64,000 nucleotides of DNA from Hydrangea macrophylla (taxonomy: Eukaryota; Streptophyta; Magnoliopsida; Cornales; Hydrangeaceae). Below the pieces are notes generated by a model. That model was not told the DNA's origin. It ran no database searches and saw nothing but the letters and a program-made list of their open reading frames with translations. How positions within the stretch are numbered: the stretch's first letter is position 1; every line of letters begins with the position of its first letter. Below are positions 22,300 to 34,519 of the stretch, in pieces. A program made the position numbers and the translations under genes. The DNA lies in the NCBI GenBank assembly GCA_033977485.1, contig CM066992.1, positions 106,503,450 to 106,567,449 of the forward strand, in the 5' to 3' direction.

Positions 22300-25200
22300 T
22301 ATCATAACTAAAAAAAAAAAAATTTAATAAGGGATAAACTATAATTAAATGCTTATATGCAAGCCTGTTAATTATTTTGGGACAGTATTTGAATTCATCT
22401 GAACTTATGTCACTATATTTATTTATTTATTTATTTTTGGCTTATTTGGTCTTATTTTATTTTACTACAAGATTTTATTTATTATCTTGATGTTAAAGTG
22501 GGTACATATTTTAAATTGGGTGTGTAATAGTAGACCACACACACACACATGCATTACACATCTACACATTATATACAAAACAAAAGACAAAAGAAAATGA
22601 AGTGGGCCCCACTACACCCCCTAAATGGCCGACCACCCCTCTCTTCCCCCTCACTTTCAATTTTTTTTTTCTTTTCTTTCCTTCTCTCTCTCTCTCTCTT
22701 CTTCTTCTTTCTTATATATCTATATGGGTATGTACAAACCCTCCATGGTAACCCTCCCCTTTAAGCTTCCAATAGGTCATTAAAGAGGGATTTTTGTGAG
22801 TTTTACTATTTCACAAAAAATGTCATAGAATTTCATGAGCTTTCTAGTGATATCCACAAATTTCATTTTGGTGGCCATTAGCATGGTTTACCCAAATTAC
22901 CTAGAGCTTCCAAACTTCTCATCTACAACCATGAAGGTCTATTGAAAAATTACTACATGCAGTGAGTTCTTAAGCTCCCAAGGACCTCTCTTTTCATCAT
23001 CTTGGAGCCATTTGAAGTCTCTTGATTCATTCTCAAATTTTGGGGGATTTCCATTTATTTTGGAAAATCTTCAATAAGGTAGATTTACATTGTTGCAATT
23101 TTATATGTTATACTTGCCTAGGATGCTATGAGTATATTTATATGTTAGGAGAGAATTAGACACATGTAAAGGATTTTTCCCAAAGTTGTAATGTTAGGGT
23201 TATATGCCTAAATATAATTTATATATATGCTTTGGTTGTGTAAGTTGTGATGTTGTTGTGTTATATGTGATCAAAATGATGCTAAAAATATAATTTAGAC
23301 ATATGCAATGGGTATTTCCCCAAAATTGTAATGTAAGGGTTGTATACCTAATTGTGGAATTATATGCCTTGGTTGTGTAAGTTGTAAAATTTGGGGTGTT
23401 AAATGTAATTAAAATGATGTTAAGGGAATAATATGGACACATGCATTATTTTCCTCAAAGTGGTAATTTGGAGATTGTATACTAGATTGTGAATTTCATG
23501 TTTTGGTTGTACTTAACTTGATTACATGATGCTAGATATACTTAGGATGCTCCCTTTATGTGTAAAAGCATGTTAGGACGTTAGTTTAAAAATCTTTATT
23601 AGGAGTGCTATTTTATGAATTTTAATTCAACTCTTGATGTCTTTAATACATGTTCAACATGCAAGAATTATTATGTTCACTATTTTGTTGGAGCATCTAT
23701 AATGTCACTTTAAACATTTCATGCATTGAGGCCAAATCGGCAAGCATTCACGTATCATGACATAAAGGTTTTATTTGAAAAAGAGAGAAAAACCCCATGT
23801 GTGAGAATTTTGGTTTAAGAAATCCGGACGTGGGTTGTGATGTGAGACAGGGAGAATGACCCTTAGAAACATTCAAACTCCAAACTATATTCGGGTAGCT
23901 CCCGGAAGTTGGTATGCTACACTCCATGCGTGGGTGGCTCATGGTCCGGTAATGAGAGAGAGATGTGCATATATCACGCATAACCTTATGGCTATAGTCA
24001 TTTCATTATAGCCGTGGTGGCGATCCATTGCACCTCATTTCATTTTAGTCATGGGTAACATATAGACTTGTTACAATGTTTTCTACGAGCCGTCGTTCTC
24101 ATAAAAACGACAAAACATTTTTCAGGTAAGCTTGATAAGGGCAAAGGGCATATGTGACCCGACGCGTGAACTATGAGGCATTTTGTTCTAATTTGAAGAC
24201 TCATGCTTAGTTATGTATATGAATAGCTCTCTTGTTGATTCAGTCATTTTGGAAGATTGTAAATGTTTAATGCTTTGAAACTTAGAGTATTAAGGTTTTA
24301 CAAAAACTTCGTGAGCTTAGGCTCTTATTTCTTGTATTTGAGAAGCTTCTTTGATTTTAATGGGACAAGTGTTAGCCCTTGCTTTTATGGTTATTTCTTT
24401 CAATTGTTAAACTCACTTTATGATGATATATTTACTTTCTGAGGTCGTTGAACCTCTTTAAGTCCTTGTCTTTTTTTATTTACATGTCCATTGTTTGTTT
24501 TTCTCTTTTGTTTGAATCCTTGCCGGATTGGTTTGGGCGGTTGCTTTTATGAGAGTTCATTTGTTGTAGTTTAGTTCATTTTATAGTTGGGTCCTTGCCG
24601 GATCAAAACCCTCTTTTAGTTCCAACAATGTTTCAAACATTTAAACGTTCAAAATCTCTCCCATTCTCTTTCTCTCCTCTCCCCTCTTTGATCTCTTTCC
24701 ATTTCTCAAATATTCCTTCCTTTTACTTATGTTGAAATTATGTATATATATATTTTAAAAATATTTCCGAATGTGAAAATACACGTGTGTGTGTGTTTAG
24801 AATACATTCCTTTTGTCTCTCTCCCTATCTCTCCCTATATATCTCTCCCAATCTCTCCCTCTCCCCTTTTTCCTCTCTTTATCTCTTTCACTTCTCGTTT
24901 TTAATAAATTTCGAGTACATGAAGTTTCACTTGCTCTAGACACGTGTTGTATGTTGTTTAGGACTTGTCTAGTCATGTATTAATGTTTAAACTCGAGGAT
25001 TTAGCATCGTTGGGGACATTTCAAAATGCTGTCAAAGTTGCTGTCAAAAAAAGAAACTGCTACTATTTTTTTTATTTTCTGCCCAAATGGTGCAGAATTG
25101 GAAAAATGTCATTAGACGAAAGTTGTGCAGAATTGAATTTTACATGGACATACGCGGACATAATGTGAAAATTTCAAAGATATAGTTACGTACGGGTGTT

Positions 25201-25489
25201 TTAAAATTCAGCAACTGTCTAAAATGACCTTTTATCAAATTCATTGTAATTTTTCATTTTCTCCTTGATATAGTGCTTGCCCGGAAAGTCTTTCAATATG
25301 ATTTTGAAATGCTTTCATCTTTGATGAACTCGTTAACATGTAAGTCCATTTTGGGTTTATGTATTAGTAAGTCATCCTTGTAGGAAACCCCATGGGTTTC
25401 CCAAGTCGCTTCCGCATTGTGATTGGATTTTAATCCTTTTCTCTCTATCTTTTTCTCTTTCCTCGCGCTTCGGTTTCCAGGGCGTGACA
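22300..25489 (+). repeat. Solo LTR (large family, plus orientation) inside the CACTA
   Basis: About 3.2 kb, flanked by GCTGC duplications (22295-22299 and 25490-25494), ending CAGGGCGTGACA. The body matches the reverse complement of the solo LTR at 31469-34514 along its whole length, for example at GTGGGCCCCAC and in the block around 23750-24130. The expected TG at the start has become TA. A CT-rich tract followed by TATATA near 22710 is probably the promoter. No internal region is present, so it arose by LTR-LTR recombination. Confidence 0.82.
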
Positions 25490-25494
25490 GCTGC

Positions 25495-26160
25495 TCAATC
25501 AATGTTCCAATTATAGAACATGAAAGGACAAGCACTCAAAAGGGACAAAAAAAAAAAAACAAAACAAAACAAAAAACAAAAATAGAAAAGGCCTTATTCT
25601 TGATTTCTTGTGTTCCCAATTTGAAAGCCGAAAATAAAAATAAAAATCTAAAAAGGCCTATTCTTGTGTTTCCAATTTGAAAGCCATCGTAGATTCGTAT
25701 CCAAATTCTAGAAATGTGCTTAAAGCCCCAAGCTGCAATCAACAGTTCTATAACTGATATTCATTAAAAATAAGCCTGCATAGCAATTTTTATACTAGCT
25801 TAACAACGACACTCAAAATTGCAATATATATATACATATATGTATAACAATTGAGAAGAGCCAATTATAGCACTATGATACAACAATTAATAGAAACAGT
25901 GACTGGTCAAGTATTCAAGGATATATGTATAACAATTGAGAAGAGCCAATTATAGCACTATGATACAACAATTAATAGAAACAGTGACTGGTCAAGTATT
26001 CAAGGAGAACAAGACATAGAAACACATCCACTTTCTAATTAAGGTTATATAGCTCACTAGTCACAGATGCATAATGAGTAAACTTTCAAGTATGTATGAG
26101 CATTATCATTGTCATATTTAGGCTATATGGAGCTTGAAAAGAAGTTAAATGACATCACAC
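25495..26160. other. Non-coding CACTA interior with an 85-bp tandem duplication
   Basis: AT-rich sequence without a gene. Contains a perfect head-to-tail duplication at 25836-26005 and A/AAAC-rich microsatellite near 25545-25580. Confidence 0.6.
25836..26005. repeat. Perfect 85-bp tandem duplication
   Basis: Copies 25836-25920 and 25921-26005 are identical as read. No coding content. Confidence 0.92.
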
Positions 26161-26163
26161 TTA

Positions 26164-26425
26164 GGCTTAGTTTGGCCCCCATTTTGGTGCTTCTCCTTTT
26201 TTAAAGCACAATTTCATGTTAATTCATTTGGTAACTAGTTTATGAACTTTGCAAAAATTGAACTTAGGGCTTGTTTGGGGGGAGCTTTTAAAAGCTCAAG
26301 GTTGCTTTTTGGTTTCATGATGTCTTTTTGAAGAGTAGTGTGTCACTTGTATAAAATTATCAAACAACCTAGTAATAAATTTCATAAGCTCCTTTTAAAA
26401 AGCCACATGGGAGCCAAACTAAGCC
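26164..26425. mobile_element. Harbinger/Tourist-like MITE
   Basis: Terminal inverted repeats GGCTTAGTTTGGCCCCC and, at the other end, GGCTTAGTTTGGCTCCC differ by one base. A 3-bp TTA duplication flanks them (26161-26163, 26426-26428). This is typical of PIF/Harbinger-derived MITEs. 262 bp, no ORF. An internal TTA-GGGCTTGTTTGG at 26265 looks like one end of a second, nested element. Confidence 0.8.
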
Positions 26426-26819
26426 TTAAACGAATGATCGGGTTTGATAATACCACTATTGTCGGAATATTAACGGCTCAATTTATTTTTTGGATTTAAT
26501 GAGGGAAAATAAAGGAAAAAACTGCAAAATTTGTTCGGTAGTACTACGGAAGATAGTGAGAAGAATAGGAAATGAATGAAAATATAAAGAGTAATCAATT
26601 TAAAAAAATATTGAAGTTTGTGAGCCACTTTCCTCCATTTTCTCTAAACACACAATGAGAAGTTTTGACTTTTAATGTTTGTTTAAGCATAGAGAAAAAA
26701 AAACACAAAATAGCTAATATCCCTTCTCATTTACCTTCAATGAGTCTACAAACCAAACAGAGCGCAAATATACGCGGGAGATTTTTTAGCTGGAAGGGGT
26801 ATAGAAGTATATAATGAAT

Positions 26820-26987
26820 GAGTAATACTAGGGACACAATCTTTACACAACTTTCACAAAACCAGATGTGTCTCTCTCGCTCTTGTGATGTCATTGGGGT
26901 ACCTCATAGTGACACATGAGAGAGATAGACGCATCATTTAAGTTGTGTAGAAAAAGTTGTGTGAATATTCTGTCCCAAGTATTACTC
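26820..26987. mobile_element. Mutator-type MITE
   Basis: Long inverted repeats of about 35-40 bp, beginning GAGTAATACT and continuing through GGGACA to ACACAACTTT, with a few mismatches between the ends. A perfect 9-bp duplication ATAATGAAT flanks it (26811-26819 and 26988-26996), the hallmark length for Mutator-like elements. 168 bp, non-coding. Confidence 0.88.
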
Positions 26988-26999
26988 ATAATGAATATC

Positions 27000-28050
27000 A
27001 ACCATTTTGCTCAAAGCAGATTCTTTTAACACTTGGGAGTCTAATATTTAGATAAACAACTAAAATAAAAATAAATCAAAATAGTAGGAAATTAAAATAT
27101 ATGCATTGCCAAAATTTGCACACTATCATAAAAGATGATAATTGATAAGCCCAATTTGATCTTCTGGGAATGCCCAGAAACCAAATAAAATTTTAATTTG
27201 TAAATCAGCAAGCAGGGCAATTATGATCAATCTACCTTGAAGCAGTATAAGACTACCTAGCTGGTAACTGAAACTTATAATTTGGCAGAGCACACCTGGA
27301 GAGCTGTTCTTGATATGTATTATTCATGTACACTAGAAAAAATGGCGAAGGAATAAACGAAGAAAGCTCTGCTCCAATCATATGCCCACACATACAAACC
27401 AAGAGATGAATTCTTGATTTTATAAAGAGCTCATTTGAAGAAGAAGACAACATTTGATGTTAAAAAAAACCCCAATTAAAGGAAAAAACCCTAATGTATT
27501 GATTAGGGTTTGAGTCAACCCATAAATCAATTCAACAACATGCACTGAATCATTTCTAAACCCCAATTGTTGTTAATTAAGAAGCATAAATACCAAACAT
27601 CTACATATATCCGAACAATTCTTTTTCTTAAATTGAGAGCCAAACAAAAATGAATAGTGTAAAGAGCATTTGAATGAGGCATGTTATATGATCGTACATG
27701 CGGATAATCTGTGATTTGGAACATCAATACACAAATTGATTCGAATGATCGATGAGTAATAAACTTATCTGTAATTTTCATCATCGAAATCGAAAATCAT
27801 AAACAATATGCATCCAATAGATCATAGACATTGCATTCATGCGACTGAGATGTTGATGATCCTCCCTTTAATATCATCTTCAATGAGGTCAAAGGAGAGA
27901 GAGTGAGAGAGAGAGAAGAAGAACGGACTATTTTGGGAGGAGATGAGACTTAGGTTTGAAAGGGGAAGAGGTTTGGCAGAACATAAGTTTTTTTTTTAGT
28001 TGCATCCATGAAAACTGCCACTAAAAATCATATTTCTTTTAGTGATATTT
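27000..28050. other. Non-coding CACTA interior, right
   Basis: AT-rich with a GA microsatellite (27895-27920). On the minus strand a CT-rich leader followed by a short frame near 27870 resembles the start of a plant transcript, but no protein family is recognisable. Confidence 0.35.
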
Positions 28051-29385
28051 ATGACACTAAAAGTCACTATCAAGTGTTAATAGTCCAATTTTAAAAAAAA
28101 ACTTTAAAATTAGTTCCTCAAAGGTCAATTTAAGTAAAATTTCACATAATAATCATGTACAGATTCAGCAAAATTTCACATAATATACATGTATGCCAAG
28201 TGAAATTTCACTTCATATTTTTGTACAGAGGACTTTTCCCTAATCAAGAATCGTTGCTTTAAAATCTTAGTATATTGTCTTTTTTCACTATTTTTTTCAA
28301 AAACAGTACTTACGCCTGATTATAGAATTCAAAGAAAAAGAGTCATAAAAATAAAGAATATTTATGACTACCCAAAAATTAAGTCATAAAAATATTGTTA
28401 TTTATGACACTTTTCTAAATACTTATTATATATGATATGACACTTTTAAAAAACATGTCATAAAAAAATCATATTATTTATGACAATTTTCAAAAACTGT
28501 CATAAAATATATGTAATATGATTCTTAGTAAAATTTAAAGTTATGATACTAAAAGTAAATATCAAGTGTTAATAGTTCAATTTTAAAAAAAAAATTCTTA
28601 AAAACTAGTCCCTCAAGATCAATTTAAGTGAAATTTCACTTTATATTCATGTACAGATTCAGTGAAATTTCACATAATATTCGTGTATGTCAAGTCAAAT
28701 TTTACTAAATGTCTTAGTATAGTATCTTTTTCACTATTTTCCCCATAAACGGTACTTACGTTCGATTCTAGAACCCAAAGAAAAAGAGTCATAAAAATAA
28801 AGAATATTTATGACTACCAAAAAATGTAGTCATAAATGTCTTGTCATTTATGACACTTAATACTTATTATATATGATACTTTTCAAAAATTTGTCATAAA
28901 AAATCTTATTTTTTTATGACAATTTTCAAAAAACTGTCATAAAAAATCTAATATGATTCTTAATAAAATCTAAATTTATGACAATAAAAGTAACTATCAA
29001 GTGTTAATAGTTCAAGTCAAAAAAAATTTCTTAAAAACTAGTCCCTCAAAGGTCGATTTAAGCAAAATTTCACTTAACATTTTTGTACAGAGGACCTTTC
29101 CCTAATCAAGAATCTTAATGCTAAAAAATCTTATCATGTTATCTTTTTTCACTATTTTTTCCAAAACAGTACTTATGTTTGATTCTAGAACTCAAAGAAA
29201 AAAGTAAAAAAAAAAAAGAATATTTATGACTAATAAAAAAAGGTCATAAATTAAACACCACTTACCAATCGTATGACTATATTTGTAAAAAGAGTCATAT
29301 ATGTTAGAAAAAAGTACTTTTATGACTTTTTTTTTTCAACATAGTCATCAGCCCACAATTAAAAAGAGTCATAAAAGAGTTTTTT
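28051..29385. repeat. Right subterminal region of the CACTA: three tandem units rich in GTCATAAA
   Basis: Three head-to-tail units start near 28051, 28543 and 28978, each opening with a stretch around ATCAAGTGTTAATAG. Each unit contains GAAATTTCAC-type motifs, then a block of GTCATAAA/TTTATGAC inverted motifs. Units are about 490, 435 and 320-400 bp. The last runs into the terminal inverted repeat. Confidence 0.85.
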
Positions 29386-29394
29386 CTTGTAGTG

Positions 29395-29757
29395 TATTGA
29401 GAAACTACCCACTGCTTGGAAGGATTTCAAGAACTACCTAAAGCACAAGTAAAAGGAGATGAAAGTTGAAGATCTGATTGTTGGACTTCGAATTGAGGAA
29501 GACAACAAAGGGGCTGACAGAAAAGTGGGAAATAATATTGTGGCCAAGGTTAATGTGGTTGAGCATGGTCAAAGTTCAAATGTGAAGAAAAAAATCTTCT
29601 TCTGGCAAAGGGTCCAAAAGGTGGTATCTCCAAGAAACCTAAGTTTCAGTTTCAAGGGAAATGTTACAACTATGGTAAGACTAGACACCGTGCTTCAGAA
29701 GGTCGGCTGCTACAAAAGAAATTCAAGAAAAATCAAGAGGCTAACATGGCAGAATTA
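29395..29757 (+). pseudogene. gag: Ty1/copia gag, second part
   Basis: Continuation of gag after the CACTA insertion: EKLPTAWKDF, then a stop just before the ATG at 29459, then KVEDLIVGLRIEEDNKGA, typical of copia gag. Near 29665 a zinc-knuckle remnant is visible in another frame with its second cysteine replaced by tyrosine. Several frameshifts; not functional. Confidence 0.85.
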
Positions 29758-29799
29758 GACTATATCTCGAGGAATGTTTCTGAAATTAATCTATTAGTT

Positions 29800-30378
29800 G
29801 TGGTCTCTGAATTGAACTTGGTGGGTTCAAACCCAAAGGACTGGTAGATAGACACTGGTGCCACTCACCATTTATGCTCTGATAAAGCAATGTTCGCTTC
29901 TTTAGAACCAATGAATAATGGTGAGAAAATATTTATGGGCAACTCAGCCTCTTCTGATGTGGAAGGTCAAGAAAAGATAATTCTGAAGATGACTTCAGGG
30001 AAAGAGCTAACTTTGAACAATGTCCTATATATGCCTAAAATTCGCAAGAACCTAGTGTCTAGTTCTGTTTTGAGTAAGCATGGCTTTCAAATGGTTTTTG
30101 AGTCAGACAAGGTGGTGCTAACTAAAGCTGGGATGTACGTGGGGAAGGGGTACATGAGTGATGGGTTGTTTAAGCTTAATGTAATGACCATTGTACCGAA
30201 TAACAATATTAATAAAATGAGTACCTCTTCTGCTTACTTGATTGAGTCTTCCCATTTATGGCATGGTAGATTAGGACATGTTAATTTTAATTCTTTGCGA
30301 AGATTAATCAAATTAGACCTCATACCCAACTTTCATATTGATATTATAAATGTGAAACTTGTGTTGAAGCAAAGTTAA
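29800..30378 (+). pseudogene. pol: Ty1/copia protease and integrase zinc-binding segment
   Basis: Aspartic protease motif IDTGATHHLCSD lies at 29848-29883, directly after an in-frame TAG (29845). It is followed by the long open segment from 29890 with the copia protease tail (LTLNNVLYMPKIRKNLVS). Near the end, HLWHGRLGHVN is the GAG-pre-integrase/HHCC zinc-binding region. The frame ends at 30378, where a frameshift precedes the integrase core. Confidence 0.9.
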
Positions 30379-31197
30379 CAAAGACTTCATTTCAATCAAT
30401 AGAAAGAAGCATTGAACCATTGGAATTAATCCACTCTGATGTATGTGATTTAAAAATGGTTCAATCCAAGAGGTGGTAATAAGTATTTTATTACTTTTGT
30501 TGATAATTGCACTAAATATTGTTATGTGTATTTGCTAAAAAGTAAGGATGAAGCTTTGGATAAGTTCATTATGTGCAAGACAGAGGTTGAAAATCAACTA
30601 AGCAAAATGATTAAGGTGTTAAGAAGTGATAGGGGTGGTGAATATGTAGCACCGTATGGTGAGTATTGTGCACAATACGAAATTATTCTCCAAACCACTG
30701 CACCTTATTCGCCTCCATCAAATGGAGTTGCTGAAAAGAAAAACCGTACCTTAAAGGAAATGATGAATGCTATGTTAATAAGTTCTGGATTGCCACAGAA
30801 CTTGTGGGGAGAGGCAATTCTCTCTGCAAATTACATTTTAAATAAGGTACCTCGAAAAAAAGTTGATCAAACCCCGTATGAAGAGTGGAATGGTCGAAAA
30901 CCTTCTTATAAGTTCTTACGAATGTGGGGGTGTCTTGCAAAGGTTCTTGTACCTACTCCTAAGAAAGAAAGAATAGGTCAAAAAATTGTTGATTGTTTGT
31001 TCATTGGCTATGCACATAATAGCAGTGTGTATAAGTTCCTTGTACACAAATCTGAAAACCCAAATATACACAAGAACACGATCATGGAGTCTAAAAATGC
31101 GTCGTTCTTTGAGAATATATTTCCTTGTAAAGAGGAATATAGTTCTAAAAAACGCACATTTGAGACTATTGGGGAAAGGAGTAAATGTAGATGTTGA
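30379..31197 (+). pseudogene. pol: Ty1/copia integrase core
   Basis: Integrase (rve) fold. LIHSDVCD carries the first catalytic Asp near 30431. After a frame change the 30526-31197 frame includes LRSDRGGEY with the second Asp, and TAPYSPPSNGVAE followed by K-K-N-R, where the conserved glutamate lies. Downstream are the copia-specific segments NYILNKVPRK, PYEEWNGRKPSY and the integrase C-terminal GYA motif. Stops and frameshifts (about 30478, 31195) inactivate it. Confidence 0.92.
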
Positions 31198-31258
31198 GCC
31201 TAGACGAGGAAAAGGGGTTAGAACATAAAAATCTTTTGGTCCAGACTTTCTAACCTAT

Positions 31259-31468
31259 TTGTTAGAAAGTGAGCCTCAAAGCTATGATGAAGCTATCAGA
31301 TCACCAGAATGTCCATTATGGAAAGAAGCAATCAAGAGTAAAATTGATTCCATCTTACAAAACCATACTTGGGAACTGGTAGATCTGCCTCCTGGATGTA
31401 AGCCTTTGGGATACAAATGGATCTTCAAGGGGAAAATGAAAATGGATGGCACTATTGATAAGTATAAG
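31259..31468 (+). pseudogene. pol: Ty1/copia reverse transcriptase, N-terminal part, cut by a solo LTR
   Basis: RVT_2 start: WKEAIKSKIDSILQNHTWEL, then GYKWIFKGKMKMDGTIDKYK. Coding sequence stops at the ATAAG target site and resumes at 34520. Joined across the insertion the family reading continues in frame, so the insertion site is exact. Confidence 0.92.
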
Positions 31469-34400
31469 TGTCACGCCCCGAAAACCGAAGCGCGAGGAAA
31501 GAGGAAAGATAGAGAGAAAAGAAGTAAAACTCGATCACAGATGTTGAAGCGACATTAGGATCCCACGGGGATTCCTACAAGGATGACTTACAAACACATA
31601 AGCCAAAATGGACTTACATATCAACGAGTCAAATAAAGGTAAAAGCATTTGAAATATTAATAAAAAGGCTATCCGAACAAGCACTAGTTCAAGGAATACA
31701 AAAAAATTGATAAAGGACCATTTTTTGGATAATTGCTGAATTTTAAAACATCTGTAAGTGACTATATCTTTAATATTTTTACATTCTGTCCGCATTAGTC
31801 CATGTAAAATTCGATTCTGCACAACTTTCGTCTAATGACATTGTTTCCAATTCTGCACCATTTGGGCAGAAAATAAGAAAAACAGTAGCAGTTTTTTTTT
31901 TTACAGCAGCTTTTGACAGCATTGTGACAGCTTTTCGAAACCTTCCCAACTTTGCTAAATTCTCGAGTTTAAACCTCAATACATGACTAAACAAGTCCTT
32001 ATTGACATATAACACATGCCTAGACCAAACGGAACTTCATATACTCGAAATTTATTAAAAACGAGAAGTGAAAGAGATAAAGAGAGGAAAAAGGGGAGAG
32101 GGAGAGGGAGAGATTGGGAGAGAGATATAGGGAGAGAGATAGAGGGAAGGTATTCTAAACACACACACACACGTGTATTTTCACATTCGGAAACATTTTA
32201 AGAATAAATATAATTCCAACATAAGCAAAAGAAAAGAAAGTTTGAGAAATGGAAAGAGATCAAAGAGAGGGAGAAAGAGAAAGAGAATGGGAGAGATTGG
32301 GAGAGAGAGAGATTTTGAAACATTTCATTTGAAAGCAAAAGTGTAAATCCGGCAAGGATTCCATTGAAATGCGAAGAGTCCGGCAAGGACAAAATAAACA
32401 TAACCGAATCCGGCAAGGATTCAACTTAACACACAAACATAAAACCTTAGAAGGAAAACTACGGTCTCGGAAACATAATTACATACCATAAATAAGTTGA
32501 ACAAGTATAAAAAAAATGAGGACTAACACTTGTCCATCAAAATTACAACACGGCTTCCCGATGACAAAATATGGAGGTCTATGCCCAAGAAGTTTTGAAC
32601 AAGAATAATGCAACAATTTTCTTTAGTGCACTAAACTATTACATTCTTGCCAAAAGGCTAAATTAACATGGGAACTATCCATGTACATATCTAAGCATGA
32701 GTCTTCAAAATAGAACAAAATGCATCAACGTCTACGCGTCGGGTCACATGTGCCCTTTTTCCATTATCAAGTTCACCTGAAAAATGTTTTGTCATTTTTA
32801 TGAGAACGACGGCTCGTAGACAACATTGTAACAAATCTATATGCTATCCATGACTAAAATGAAATGAGGTGCAATGAATCGCCACCATGGCTACCATGAA
32901 ATGTTTAAAGCCGCAAGGCTATGCGTGACAAATGCACATCTCTCTCGTTACCGGACCATGAGCCACCCACGCATGGAGTGTAGCATACCAACTTCCGGGA
33001 GCTACCCGAATATAGTTTGGAGTTTGAATGTTTCTAAGGGTCATTCTCCCTGTCTCACATCACAACCCACGTCCGGATTTCTTAAACCAAAATTCCCACA
33101 CATGGGGTTTTTCTCTCTTTTTCAAATAAAACCTTTATGTCATGATACGTGAATGCTTGCCGATTTGGCCTCAATGCATGAAATGTTTAAAGTGACATTA
33201 TAGATGCTCCAACAAAATAGTGAACATAATAATTCTTGCATGTTGAACATGTATTAAAGACATCAAGAGTTGAATTAAAATTCATAAAATAGCACTCCTA
33301 ATAAGGATTTCTAAACTAACGTCCTAACATGCTTTTACACATAAAGGGAGCATCCTAAGTATATCTAGCATCACATAATCAATTATAGAACAACCAAAAC
33401 ATGTAAATTCACAATTAGGCATATAACCCTAAATTTACAACTTTGGGGAAAACCTAATGCATGCGTCTAAATTATTCTCATAACTTCATTTTAATTACAT
33501 TTAACATCCCAAACTTTCAACTAATACAACCAAGGCATATAATTCCACAATTTGGCATACAACCCTTACATTACAACTTTGGGGAAATACCCATTGCATG
33601 TGTCTAAATTACCTCCTAGCACATATATATGAACTCAAAACACATTAGGCAAGTGTAACATATATAATTGCACAATGTAAATCTACCTCAAAGCTTTGAA
33701 ATCCAAACAAGGAAATATTCAAGAGAGCTAGAAAAGGAAAACCCAAGTAGCTCCAAAGCTTGTCAAATTTTGAAGGATGCTTCAAGAAGACTACACTAAG
33801 CAATAACAACCCAAGGTTAGGATAGAAGTCATGAAACTAGTAAACCCTAGGTTGCTAGAGATTGGGAAAACTTACCCACACTAGAAATCCTCCATAGAAA
33901 TGGTTAGGATGTGAAAGAGATACTCTATATACTCCAAGGAAGCTATAAAAGAGAAGAGAAGTTCAATCAAAACTCAAAATTTCGAAATCTAGTGAAACCC
34001 TAGAATTTGGGGGTTTTCTAGAAAGCTTACCAAATGATGATTCCAAGCCCTAGGATGATTAGAGATGCTAGATAATGAACTTCTTGGCAATCCCTTGAAA
34101 TCTTGAAGGATGAAGCTTGGAAGAGAAGGAGAACTATGGAGATATTTGTCTCTTGGAAGGAGAAGAAGGAGAAAAGAAGAGACGGAAGGAGAAGAAAGAA
34201 AAAAAAAACTAACGTGAATGAATTGGGGGTTTAGTTTGGCCGGCCATATATGGGAGTGGGGTGGGGCCCACTCTCTTGTATTCTCCAAAAATAACTGTTT
34301 GGTGCTCCAATGGACAGTCTGACCCAACGGTGTAACCCCAAAATTAAATAAACACATCCACGGGTACATAATTTAATTTCTAAAGCATATGAAAGACAAA

Positions 34401-34514
34401 ATAAAATAATTTAATCATGCTCTGAAAAATTTAAATACAGTAAATTAAAATACCAGTCCACACAGAACATGCGAAATTACCCAATTACCCTTATTAAAAT
34501 TCTGAAACATTACA
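31469..34514 (-). repeat. Solo LTR (large family, minus orientation) inside copia RT
   Basis: 3046 bp, flanked by perfect ATAAG duplications (31464-31468, 34515-34519). It begins TGTCACGCCCC and ends CATTACA, i.e. TGTAATG...GGGGCGTGACA in its own orientation. Same family as 22300-25489 but clearly diverged from it. Contains GA-rich microsatellites (32060-32130, 32255-32310), CCGGCAAGGA repeats (32348-32420), and an ATTCTGCAC/GCAGAA module (31804-31893). Short ORFs such as 33989-34369 have no family match. Confidence 0.93.
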
Positions 34515-34519
34515 ATAAG

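Larger units (their letters stand above)
8084..29394. mobile_element. CACTA (En/Spm-type) DNA transposon, non-autonomous, with nested insertions
   Basis: The left end reads CACTACAACAAAA and the right end, reverse-complemented, CACTACAAGAAAAAA, the classic CACTA terminal inverted repeat. A 3-bp TAT duplication flanks it (8081-8083 and 29395-29397), and removing the element restores the copia gag frame. Both ends carry dense subterminal GTCATAAA/TCATAAATA repeats, the kind of site bound by CACTA transposases. The span is 21.3 kb, but about 14.6 kb is later insertions (two LTR elements and a solo LTR), leaving about 6.7 kb. I find no TNPD- or TNPA-like transposase in the remaining sequence, so it should depend on another copy for movement. 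Orientation cannot be set without the transposase gene. Confidence 0.93.

Noticed and set aside
33989..34369. 126-codon minus-strand ORF
   Set aside because: Inside a solo LTR, with low-complexity Ser/Leu runs from CT-rich sequence.
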